This document shows positions 1 through 5,123 of a DNA stretch of 6,687 nt, one piece after another. The position numbers and the translations under genes are program-made. Source of the stretch: Pseudomonadota bacterium (GTDB lineage: Bacteria; Pseudomonadota; Alphaproteobacteria; Rhizobiales; Xanthobacteraceae); contig JAKAMD010000198.1 in NCBI GenBank assembly GCA_021823875.1, forward strand, positions 1-6,687, written 5' to 3'. The notes beneath the pieces are model-generated. The model did not search any database, was not told the origin of the DNA, and worked only from the letters and a program-made list of their open reading frames with translations. Every line of letters begins with the position of its first letter. Position 1 is the stretch's first letter.

Positions 1-398
1 GTCGGCAGGTAGGCAAAGTAATTACCCTTGGCGAGCAACCGCTCGAACACCAGCGTCGGCCGACGGTATCGCGCGGCAGCCCGGGCCTTGTGGATCGAAA
101 TTTCAATTGACGCGTATTGGCAATTATCCATGCGTTCAAAATAGACGAGATCGCCGTGCGGATCGACCACGGTAATGCACATCGCATTCCAATTGCGTTT
201 CTTGGCTTCGGCTTCGGCGGCGGCGGCCACTTTTTTGGCCGTTTGCAGATCGATCGGCGCTCCGTAAGGCGGAGGATTCAGCTCCGCGGGCACTTTTTCG
301 TTCGGATTGTTCGGGTCGGCCGGGACCTGAGCAAAGGCGCTGGTGCTTGCCAAGAGCGCAAAACCCAAGGCGACCGCCATTAATGTCGAACGCTGCAT
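1..398 (-). CDS. Secreted GlcG/HbpS-family (DUF336) heme-binding-like protein, 3' end cut by window edge
   Basis: Reading the minus strand from ATG at 398-396 gives 132 codons without a stop, running off the left edge. The first 23 residues form a signal peptide (MQRS, hydrophobic LMAVALGFALLA, then AFA|Q), so the mature protein is expected in the periplasm. A Pro/Asn-rich linker (about residues 25-48) leads into the GlcG/HbpS fold: APIDLQTAKKVAAAAEAEAKK (split here only by position, residues 47-67), then CITVVDPHGDLVYFERMD (74-91), then SIEISIHKARAAARYRRPT (97-115). These are the usual conserved blocks of the family. Family members such as HbpS bind heme or cobalamin; others sit in glycolate or diol gene clusters, so the ligand here is open. 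The typical C-terminal glycine-rich block would lie beyond the edge. The start is fixed by a strong ribosome binding site at 405-411. The gene is divergent from the ABC transporter operon; no functional link is shown. Confidence 0.9.
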   Translation of the reverse strand, partial: MQRSTLMAVALGFALLASTSAFAQVPADPNNPNEKVPAELNPPPYGAPIDLQTAKKVAAAAEAEAKKRNWNAMCITVVDPHGDLVYFERMDNCQYASIEISIHKARAAARYRRPTLVFERLLAKGNYFAYLP

Positions 399-404
399 AT
401 GTTT

Positions 405-411
405 CTCCCCC
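405..411 (-). promoter_or_regulatory. Ribosome binding site of the GlcG/HbpS-like gene
   Basis: On the minus strand GGGGGAG lies 6 bases before the ATG at 398. It supports this start over other in-frame codons and places the signal peptide at the true N-terminus. Confidence 0.8.
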
Positions 412-480
412 TTCTTTTGAATTGGGCCAAAGACGAATTGCTTCGGCACAGAGTCGTTGAACGGATTGAATCTAGCTGAC

Positions 481-513
481 AGGCGAAGTCGCGCCTAGGG
501 GAGGTGCTCCCCT
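481..513. promoter_or_regulatory. Two abutting hairpins in the leader of the GlcG-like gene
   Basis: AGGCG (481-485) pairs with CGCCT (492-496) across a 6-base loop. The very next base starts AGGGGAG (497-503), which pairs perfectly with CTCCCCT (507-513) across a 3-base loop. The pair lies 83-115 bases upstream of the minus-strand start at 398. Neither hairpin is followed by a T-run on either strand, so an intrinsic terminator is unlikely. An operator or an RNA leader structure is possible, but nothing in the sequence identifies a binding protein. Confidence 0.4.
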
Positions 514-596
514 CGGTGAAATCACGGCTCTCCGGTTGCGCCCCCCCATCGCAAACGACCGCGTATGGCTCCCGGCGGAAATTCCATTCGCGCCAG

Positions 597-722
597 TCAA
601 TGTTTGCTTTCAGGGGGCATATGGACATGGAGCGCCAGCGGCAGGCTGATGCCGAGCCCGATGGCGAGCGCCGTGACGCTCACCAGCACGTGGCTACCAA
701 GATAATCCGGCAGCGGGCCCAT
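597..722 (-). pseudogene. N-terminal remnant of an osmoprotectant (glycine betaine/choline-type) ABC permease
   Basis: A 41-codon minus-strand frame runs from ATG at 722 to TGA at 599-597. Residues 4-31 read LPDYLGSHVLVSVTALAIGLG followed by ISLPLAL (no gap). This matches the start of the membrane domain of OpuB/YehW-type osmoprotectant permeases, where a PDYL..H segment precedes the first transmembrane helix and its LPL(A/G) end. After about residue 31 the similarity stops and the frame closes within ten codons, so roughly 80% of a normal permease is missing. No ribosome binding site precedes it. An overlapping minus-strand frame ending at 694 might be the tail of an upstream partner gene, since such operons often overlap, but I cannot identify it. 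Recognition rests on a short hydrophobic stretch; a chance match is the main alternative. Confidence 0.5.
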
Positions 723-844
723 GCTCGGCAAGACGCGCGTCGATCGTCATCGGGGCGATCTTCGCGCGCATGCGGTGGGCAAGCAGCCCGCGAAGTTCGG
801 TTTGCATGCCATGGGGGAGAGCGGCTAGTTTGCCGCCGCGAATT

Positions 845-850
845 GGGGGA
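845..850 (+). promoter_or_regulatory. Ribosome binding site that fixes the GTG start of the ABC ATPase
   Basis: GGGGGA sits 4 bases before GTG at 855. The reading frame stays open upstream to 504, but that part is Arg/His-rich without family similarity, and it overlaps the antisense remnant. The Shine-Dalgarno sequence therefore decides the start. Confidence 0.75.
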
Positions 851-854
851 AACA

Positions 855-1673
855 GTGGCTCAAGCAGGTACGGCAACGCCGGCGGTGGCGCTGGACGACG
901 TGCAGGTGGCGTTTCGGTTGGCCGGCGGCGGGACCTATACCGCGGTCGAGCGCGCGAGCTTGCGCGTGGCCGACGGCGAGTTCGTCGCCATCGTCGGGCC
1001 GACCGGCTGCGGCAAGTCGACCTTGCTCAATATTGCCGCCGGGCTGCTGGCGCCCGCCGCCGGCACTGTTGATATTTTCGGCGCGCCGCTGACTACGCTC
1101 AACCGGCAGGCCGGCTATCTGTTCCAGGCCGATGCGTTGTTCCCCTGGAAGACAGCGCTGGAGAATGTCGCCATCGGGCTCGAGACGGCGGGCACGCCGG
1201 TGAGCGAGGCGCGTCCGCGCGCGCACGAATGGCTGAAGCGCGTCGGGCTCGGCGCCTTCGGCGACCGCTATCCGCACATGCTGTCCGGCGGCCAGCGCAA
1301 GCGCGTCGGGCTGGCGCAGGTGCTGATCCGCGATCCCAAGATTCTCTTGATGGACGAGCCGTTCGGCCCGCTCGATGCGCAGACCCGGCAGATCATGGGC
1401 AACCTGCTGCTCGACCTGTGGAACGCCGACCGCAAGGCGGTGCTGTTCGTCACCCACGACCTGGAGGAGGCGATCGCGCTCTCCGACCGGGTGGTGATCA
1501 TGTCGGCGGGACCGGCCGCCCACATCATCGGTGACTGGCAGGTGCCGCTCAAACGGCCGCGCGATATTTCGGAAGTAAAACTCGACGAGGCCTTCCACGA
1601 CCTGCACCGCGACATCTGGCACAAGCTCAAGGCCGAGGTGGTCAAGGGCTACGCCATGACGGAGGGTGCGTGA
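855..1673 (+). CDS. ABC transporter ATP-binding protein, SsuB/TauB/NrtD type
   Basis: This is the cytoplasmic ATPase that powers the importer whose permease follows and whose binding protein is encoded at 4073. It has 272 residues from GTG at 855, normal for the family. All the nucleotide-binding motifs are present: Walker A GPTGCGKST (residues 48-56), Q-loop around FQADALFPWKTALENV with Q91, ABC signature LSGGQRKRVGLAQ (143-155), Walker B ILLMDEP with E168 (163-169), D-loop PLDAQ (172-176) and switch His in VTHDLEEA (H201). The PWKTALENV block is typical of the nitrate/sulfonate/taurine/thiamine-precursor group. The signature has Q/K where most relatives have M/Q, which is a mild variation. 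The stop TGA (1671-1673) shares one base with the permease ATG, so the two are translationally coupled. The substrate cannot be inferred from the ATPase. Confidence 0.93.
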   Translation: MAQAGTATPAVALDDVQVAFRLAGGGTYTAVERASLRVADGEFVAIVGPTGCGKSTLLNIAAGLLAPAAGTVDIFGAPLTTLNRQAGYLFQADALFPWKTALENVAIGLETAGTPVSEARPRAHEWLKRVGLGAFGDRYPHMLSGGQRKRVGLAQVLIRDPKILLMDEPFGPLDAQTRQIMGNLLLDLWNADRKAVLFVTHDLEEAIALSDRVVIMSAGPAAHIIGDWQVPLKRPRDISEVKLDEAFHDLHRDIWHKLKAEVVKGYAMTEGA

Positions 1674-2461
1674 TGTCGCGTGTGAGCCTTCTCAGCCTGC
1701 AAATTCTAGTCGCGATCGTCACGCTCGCGCTGTGGTACGTGCTGTCAAGCTATCCGATCTTCGGCCACGTGGTGCTGCCGCCGTTCTTCTTCTCCAACCC
1801 GATCGACGTCGGCAATCAGGTTGTCGCCTGGTTCGCCAGCGGCGTGATCTGGAAGCATCTGTGGGTGACGCTGGAGGAATCGATCCTCGCCTTCATCATC
1901 GGTTCGATCGGCGGCGTCGGCGTCGGTTTCTGGTTTGCGCGCCAGCCGCGCACCGCCGCGGTGTTCGATCCTTACGTGAAAATGGTCAATGCGCTGCCGC
2001 GCGTGGTGCTGGCGCCGATCTTCACGCTCTGGCTCGGCCTCGGCATCTGGTCGAAGGTGGCGCTCGGCGTGACGCTTGTGTTCTTCATCGTGTTTTTCAA
2101 CGTCTATCAAGGCGTCAAGGAAGTCTCGCCCACCGTGCTCGCCAATGCGCGCATGCTCGGCATGAACGAGCGGCAGCTGATGCGCCACGTCTATTGGCCC
2201 TCGGCGCTGTCCTGGATGTTCTCCTCACTGCATACCTCGGTGGGATTCGCCGTGGTGGGCGCGGTGGTGGGCGAATATCTCGGCTCGGCGGCCGGCCTCG
2301 GCTATTTGATCCAGCAGGCGGAAGGCGTGTTCGACGTCGCCGGCGTGTTCGCCGGCATGTTCGTGCTGGCCGCCTTCGTGATCGTGATCGACGCCGTCGT
2401 CAGCCTGATCGAGAAACGCCTCTTGGTCTGGCGGCCGGAGGTGACCGGAAGCCAAGCCTAA
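1673..2461 (+). CDS. ABC transporter permease, SsuC/TauC type
   Basis: The membrane subunit has 262 residues and starts at ATG 1673, overlapping the ATPase stop by one base, with GGAGGG (1661-1666) 6 bases upstream. About six transmembrane helices can be seen: near residues 7-27, 68-90, 107-124, 127-147, 183-204 and 224-246. The cytoplasmic EAA-type coupling loop is at about 157-180 (NARMLGMNERQLMRHVYWP), the site that docks onto the ATPase. The C-terminal GFAVVGAVVGEYLG and the GLGYLI segment are hallmarks of the SsuC/TauC/NrtB permeases. The gene is intact, but residues 189-255 are repeated 1535 bp downstream in a truncated copy (3772-3996). The tail after residue 255 (EVTGSQA) differs from that copy (QVDDTRL). 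In most such operons the binding protein lies next to the permease; here 1.6 kb of unrelated DNA lies between them. Confidence 0.93.
   Translation: MSRVSLLSLQILVAIVTLALWYVLSSYPIFGHVVLPPFFFSNPIDVGNQVVAWFASGVIWKHLWVTLEESILAFIIGSIGGVGVGFWFARQPRTAAVFDPYVKMVNALPRVVLAPIFTLWLGLGIWSKVALGVTLVFFIVFFNVYQGVKEVSPTVLANARMLGMNERQLMRHVYWPSALSWMFSSLHTSVGFAVVGAVVGEYLGSAAGLGYLIQQAEGVFDVAGVFAGMFVLAAFVIVIDAVVSLIEKRLLVWRPEVTGSQA
2237..2437 (+). repeat. Direct repeat copy 1: 3' end of the intact permease gene
   Basis: It aligns without gaps to 3772-3972 at a constant offset of 1535 bp. By hand count 188 of 201 bases match. Eleven of the 13 differences fall in the first 72 bases and only two in the last 129. At the protein level 64 of 67 residues agree (differences at S205, L209 and A241). 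Similarity starts abruptly at 2237 and fades after 2437. Confidence 0.95.
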
Positions 2462-2487
2462 CTGTTTGGCGGCTTTGGATCATCCCG

Positions 2488-3609
2488 ATGAACGAGATTA
2501 ATCAACCTCTGCTTCCGCCGACCGTCCGGTCAGCGCTGCATGATCGCTGCCGGGAACGGGTCACATTCGGCGCTTCCGTCGATCCGGGGCAGGCGGGGGT
2601 GTTGGCTCGGGTTATCGATCGCATGCTTGAGTCGCCTACAGCGCGCGATCTGTCGCAACAATTTTTCGACGAAGGTGGCGCGGCCGTCGTAAACATCGTT
2701 GACCAGGCGACTGAAAGCGCCGACCTGACCCGACCAGATGCGCAATGCGAGTGGCGCGACGGTACGGCATACATCTCGCTTCGCGGCACGGACCTGTGCC
2801 AGGAGCAAGACCGCATCGGAGAGGCGCTACCTGCAATACTGGCCCACGAAGTCGTTGGCCACGGCTTGTGGCAGGCCCGTGCCGAACGCGAAGGCGTCGG
2901 TCAAGCCATGCGTCATCATAAGCTCGAAGAGATACATGCACGACTGGTCGGGTGGCTGGTCGATATCGAGCTCGATGATCATATCAGCAGCGATGCCATG
3001 GCTCGTCATTACCTGGACGATCCGGACCGATGGTGGGCTCAGCTCAAATTATGCGCGTCGTACTACGCATTTAAATTCTCGTCCTCAGAAATGTGCGAGG
3101 CTCCTGCGACCCTCGTTACTTGTACCGCTGCCGCGCGTAATCGGCGCGATGAGCTCGTTCGCTCGCTGTCGAATTCCCGAAGCTGGCCGGCCGTTGTTGA
3201 TCACTTTGTCGATTTCCACGGTCTGCCGGAACAAAGGGTGAGTCGAATTCGGCAGCAGTTGGCAGAAGACGAACGGAATGGGTTGCGGCAAGTTGCGAGA
3301 GTGGATGCGGTGATTGCCGAGCTCGATCTTTGTGTCGAAAGATTTCGCGCCGAGGCCGACGGCGCGTCCGAGCGCTATCTTCGGCAGGCTGCCGACCATC
3401 CGTTATTTGTGAGGCTGTCCGAGGATGTGGCGAGCCTAACACGCAGATTACGCGACAGAGTTGATCAATGCGCACACGATCCGTTTGCGGAGCTTCCGCT
3501 CGCGCGTCGTCGAAAAGAAGAACAATGGCGCAATCAGGTCGATTTTGCCGAGCTGCGAGCAATGTATGTCGAAGATCTGCGGCTGCATCCGGAGCATTGG
3601 CAGTCTTGA
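2488..3609 (+). CDS. Uncharacterised protein with HEXXGH and EEXXA motifs; possible zinc metallopeptidase
   Basis: The predicted protein has 373 residues, no signal peptide and no membrane helix, so it is probably cytoplasmic. I do not recognise a named family over its length. Residues 117-128 read ILAHEVVGHGLW; HEVVGH (120-125) fits HEXXGH, the zinc motif of M49 dipeptidyl peptidase III, and EEIHA (147-151), about 22 residues later, resembles that family's second motif EEXXA(D/E), though R replaces the acidic residue and the spacing is shorter. The preceding SPTARDLSQQF (49-59) recalls M91/NleD-like toxin peptidases (weak, by eye). Residues 250-345 are charged and probably helical. The start at ATG 2488 has only a weak GGA ribosome site and lies 26 bases after the permease stop. 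Codons AGA (at least four) and TTA (three) and lower GC (about 48-63% in sampled 60-base rows, against 67-75% in transporter rows) indicate transfer. Coding is well supported; function is not. Confidence 0.8.
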   Translation: MNEINQPLLPPTVRSALHDRCRERVTFGASVDPGQAGVLARVIDRMLESPTARDLSQQFFDEGGAAVVNIVDQATESADLTRPDAQCEWRDGTAYISLRGTDLCQEQDRIGEALPAILAHEVVGHGLWQARAEREGVGQAMRHHKLEEIHARLVGWLVDIELDDHISSDAMARHYLDDPDRWWAQLKLCASYYAFKFSSSEMCEAPATLVTCTAAARNRRDELVRSLSNSRSWPAVVDHFVDFHGLPEQRVSRIRQQLAEDERNGLRQVARVDAVIAELDLCVERFRAEADGASERYLRQAADHPLFVRLSEDVASLTRRLRDRVDQCAHDPFAELPLARRRKEEQWRNQVDFAELRAMYVEDLRLHPEHWQS

Positions 3610-3673
3610 GGGGCACAAGGCAAGTACCCGGTTTTTGCGACCCGGCCTAGCCATGCCGGCGCACTACACTTGA

Positions 3674-3760
3674 ACCTATGTCTACGAGGTGGCGTCACAC
3701 CGCTGGCTTATTTCGCATCATCACTCGTCGGCGCAGCCACAGAAGCCGCAGCCGAGGTAA
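3674..3760 (+). pseudogene. C-terminal remnant of a SnoaL/CaMKII-association-domain-like protein
   Basis: Twenty-eight codons ending at TAA 3758-3760 read TYVYEVASHRWLISHHHSSA followed by QPQKPQPR. A Y-V-Y-E strand, then RWLI, then HHHSS, is the usual last strand and tail of the SgcJ/EcaC-type SnoaL-like (NTF2-fold) family. An in-frame TGA lies directly before it (3671-3673) and nothing family-like is found upstream, so about 80% of the gene is missing. It is a dead 3' end lying in the same orientation as its neighbours. The match is short but distinctive. It would not be translated as a functional product, and its presence shows that the interval is assembled from pieces of several genes. 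Confidence 0.6.
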
Positions 3761-3771
3761 CCACGACCGAA

Positions 3772-3972
3772 TCGGTCGGCTTCGCCGTGGTCGGCGCGGT
3801 GGTCGGCGAATATCTCGGCGTCGCGGCGGGCATGGGCTATCTGATCCAGCAGGCGGAAGGCGTGTTCGACGTCGCTGGCGTGTTCGCCGGCATGTTCGTG
3901 CTGGCCGCCTTCGTGATCGTGATCGACGTCGTCGTCAGCCTGATCGAGAAACGCCTCTTGGTCTGGCGGCCG
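3772..3972 (+). repeat. Direct repeat copy 2: permease 3' end downstream of the foreign gene
   Basis: This is the partner of 2237-2437, with a 1535-bp offset and no gaps. The upstream edge is sharp: the seven bases before 3772 match the permease at only one position. This marks a recombination or deletion breakpoint directly behind the SnoaL-like remnant. Confidence 0.95.
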
Positions 3973-3996
3973 CAAGTGGACGATACGCGGCTCTAG
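3772..3996 (+). pseudogene. 5'-truncated second copy of the ABC permease 3' end
   Basis: From 3772 the sequence encodes SVGFAVVGAVVGEYLG and on through the last two membrane helices to TAG at 3994-3996, 75 codons including the stop. It corresponds to permease residues 189 to the end. The open frame reaches back to a possible TTG at 3670, but those codons (LRGGVTPLAYFASSLVG and so on) are unlike any permease, overlap the SnoaL-like scrap in another frame, and have no ribosome binding site. About 70% of the permease is missing, including the EAA loop, so it cannot act as a permease. The differences from the intact copy are mostly synonymous, so the copy diverged while still under selection, as a paralogue or an allele from a related strain would. 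Its own tail, QVDDTRL, may be the ancestral end next to the binding-protein gene. Confidence 0.85.
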
Positions 3997-4033
3997 GCAG
4001 AGCGCGCGTGCTGGCTTATCGTTCGTGTCGAAA

Positions 4034-4051
4034 CGGCCTCCACAAAGGCCG
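4034..4051 (+). promoter_or_regulatory. Hairpin in the leader of the binding-protein gene
   Basis: CGGCCT (4034-4039) pairs perfectly with AGGCCG (4046-4051) across a 6-base loop, ending 9 bases before the ribosome binding site GGGAGGGG at 4061-4068. There is no T-run, so it is not an intrinsic terminator. Such leader stems often protect mRNA 5' ends of abundant binding proteins; that role is inferred. Confidence 0.4.
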
Positions 4052-4060
4052 GATGTTCAA

Positions 4061-4068
4061 GGGAGGGG
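4061..4068 (+). promoter_or_regulatory. Strong ribosome binding site of the binding-protein gene
   Basis: GGGAGGGG lies 4 bases before ATG 4073. It selects this start over the upstream in-frame codon at 4025, and puts a clean signal peptide at the N-terminus. Confidence 0.8.
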
Positions 4069-4072
4069 CTTC

Positions 4073-5086
4073 ATGTCCATTAAGCTAATCCGTCGGCTTG
4101 GCGTCTCGCTGGCCGCGCTGGTGCTGTCGTCGAGCTTCGCGCTGGCGCAGATGCCCAAGGTGACGCTCGCCATCGGCGGCGCTTCCTGTCTGTGCTACCT
4201 GCCGACCATGCTCGCCCAACAGCTCGGCGAATTCAAAAAGGCCGGCGTCGACGTCAACGTCGTGCAGTTCAAGGGCGGCTCGGAATCGCTGAAGGCCGTG
4301 CTCGGTGGCTCAGCCGACGTCGTTTCCGGCTATTTCGATCATTGCGTCGAGCTCCAGCCCAAGGGGCAGGATTTGCAGTCCTTCGTGGTCTATGATCGCT
4401 TCCCCGGCTTCGCGCTGGTGGTCTCGCCCAAGCACACCAACGAGATCAAGTCGGTCAAGGACCTCGCCAACAAGAAAGTCGGCGTATCGGCGCCCGGCTC
4501 GTCCACCGACTTCTTCCTCAAGTACATCCTGCACAAGAATGGCATCGATCCGAACTCGGTTGGTGTCATCGGCGTCGGCCTCGGCGCCAGCGCGATTGCG
4601 GCCATGGAGCAGGGCCAGATCGACGCGGCGATCATGCTCGACCCGGCGGTGACCGTGCTGTCCGGCAAGTACAAGGACCTGCGTATCCTGAGCGATACGC
4701 GCTCGCAGAAGGACACCCTGGCGGTGTTCGGCGGCGAATATCCGGGCGGTGCGCTCTACACCAAGGCAGGCTGGATTGCGGCGCATCCGAAGGAGGCGCA
4801 GGCGATGACCAATGCGATCCTGTCCACGCTGAAGTGGATCCATTCGCACTCGGCCGAGGAAATCACCGCCAAGATGCCGCCCGAGTTCACCAAGAACAAG
4901 GCGCTCTATATCGCGGCGCTGAAGAATACGATGTCGATGTACTCCAACGACGGCATGATGGATCCCAAGGGCGCCAAGGCGGTGCTCGACGTGTTCGCAC
5001 AGTCGTCGCCGGCGATCGCCAAGGCGCATATCGACCTGTCGAAGACCTACACCAACAAGTTCGTCGAGGCGGCGAACAAGAAGTAA
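4073..5086 (+). CDS. ABC transporter periplasmic substrate-binding protein, NMT1/SsuA/TauA-like
   Basis: The 337-residue precursor has a signal peptide: basic MSIKLIRR, a hydrophobic core to residue 20, and cleavage at ALA|Q after A25. The mature part follows the NMT1/THI5-SsuA-TauA plan: first strand KVTLAIGG (29-36), a ligand-pocket segment SCLCYLPTMLAQQLGEF (38-54), GVDVNVVQFKGGSESLKAVLGG (57-79, spanning the usual second strand and helix), SADVVSG (80-86), the hinge-proximal SVKDLANKKVGVSAPGSS (127-144), and the second lobe GVIGVGLGASAIAAMEQGQIDAAI. It would capture substrate outside the inner membrane for the permease at 1673 and the ATPase at 855. C39, C41 and C91 are its only mature cysteines. 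Family ligands include nitrate, taurine, alkanesulfonates and pyrimidine precursors of thiamine; the true ligand is not evident. It is separated from its partners by the foreign segment and begins 76 bases after the truncated permease stop. Confidence 0.92.
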   Translation: MSIKLIRRLGVSLAALVLSSSFALAQMPKVTLAIGGASCLCYLPTMLAQQLGEFKKAGVDVNVVQFKGGSESLKAVLGGSADVVSGYFDHCVELQPKGQDLQSFVVYDRFPGFALVVSPKHTNEIKSVKDLANKKVGVSAPGSSTDFFLKYILHKNGIDPNSVGVIGVGLGASAIAAMEQGQIDAAIMLDPAVTVLSGKYKDLRILSDTRSQKDTLAVFGGEYPGGALYTKAGWIAAHPKEAQAMTNAILSTLKWIHSHSAEEITAKMPPEFTKNKALYIAALKNTMSMYSNDGMMDPKGAKAVLDVFAQSSPAIAKAHIDLSKTYTNKFVEAANKK

Positions 5087-5123
5087 GGTCTTGGGGCTCG
5101 CGCGATGCGGGCCGCAAACACCG

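Larger units (their letters stand above)
399..854. other. Gap between divergent genes: leader with hairpins plus decayed coding DNA
   Basis: This 456-base stretch has no intact gene that I can support. Bases 399-596 form the upstream region of the minus-strand GlcG-like gene and contain two abutting hairpins (481-513) and a run of seven C (541-547). Bases 597-722 hold a minus-strand permease remnant. Bases 723-854 lead into the ABC ATPase gene; a minus-strand frame here ends at 694 and could be the tail of a gene that once preceded the permease remnant, but I do not recognise its product. No convincing -35/-10 pair was found on either strand, so promoter positions are not given. Confidence 0.6.
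2462..3771. other. Probable acquired segment separating permease from binding-protein gene
   Basis: Everything between the intact permease stop and the second permease tail appears foreign to the transporter operon. It contains one gene of atypical composition (2488-3609), a 64-base spacer without recognised content (3610-3673), the 3' scrap of a SnoaL-like gene (3674-3760) and 11 bases of junction. It is bracketed by the two permease 3' copies. I see no transposase, integrase, terminal inverted repeat or short target duplication, so calling it a defined mobile element is not justified. It may instead be the product of stepwise recombination and deletion. Confidence 0.5.

Noticed and set aside
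504..854. In-frame upstream extension of the ABC ATPase
   Set aside because: The extension is Arg/His-rich, has no family similarity and overlaps an antisense remnant. The GTG at 855 has a good ribosome binding site and matches the family length.
825..1622. 265-codon open frame antisense to the ABC ATPase
   Set aside because: A typical high-GC antisense shadow rich in Arg, His and Gln, with no recognised motif, while the opposite strand has all the ABC motifs.
2451..2470. Small hairpin over the permease stop codon (GCCAAGC with GTTTGGC, one wobble pair)
   Set aside because: A short stem without a T-run, close to chance expectation; not supported as a terminator or recombination site.
1666..2487. 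Long frame joining the permease region to the 2488-3609 gene
   Set aside because: The first 274 codons are an out-of-frame shadow of the permease, rich in Arg; real coding in this frame begins at ATG 2488.
3642..3659. Possible terminator after the 2488-3609 gene
   Set aside because: The CCGGC/GCCGG stem has only 5 bp with an 8-base loop, and the T-run (3632-3636) lies before it, not after.
2438..3771. Insertion sequence or transposon
   Set aside because: No transposase frame, terminal inverted repeats or short target-site duplication were found; only the long permease-derived direct repeats bracket the segment.
3678..4088. Arg-rich 136-codon frame starting at ATG 3678
   Set aside because: It is an out-of-frame reading of the permease tail and overlaps the true start of the binding-protein gene.
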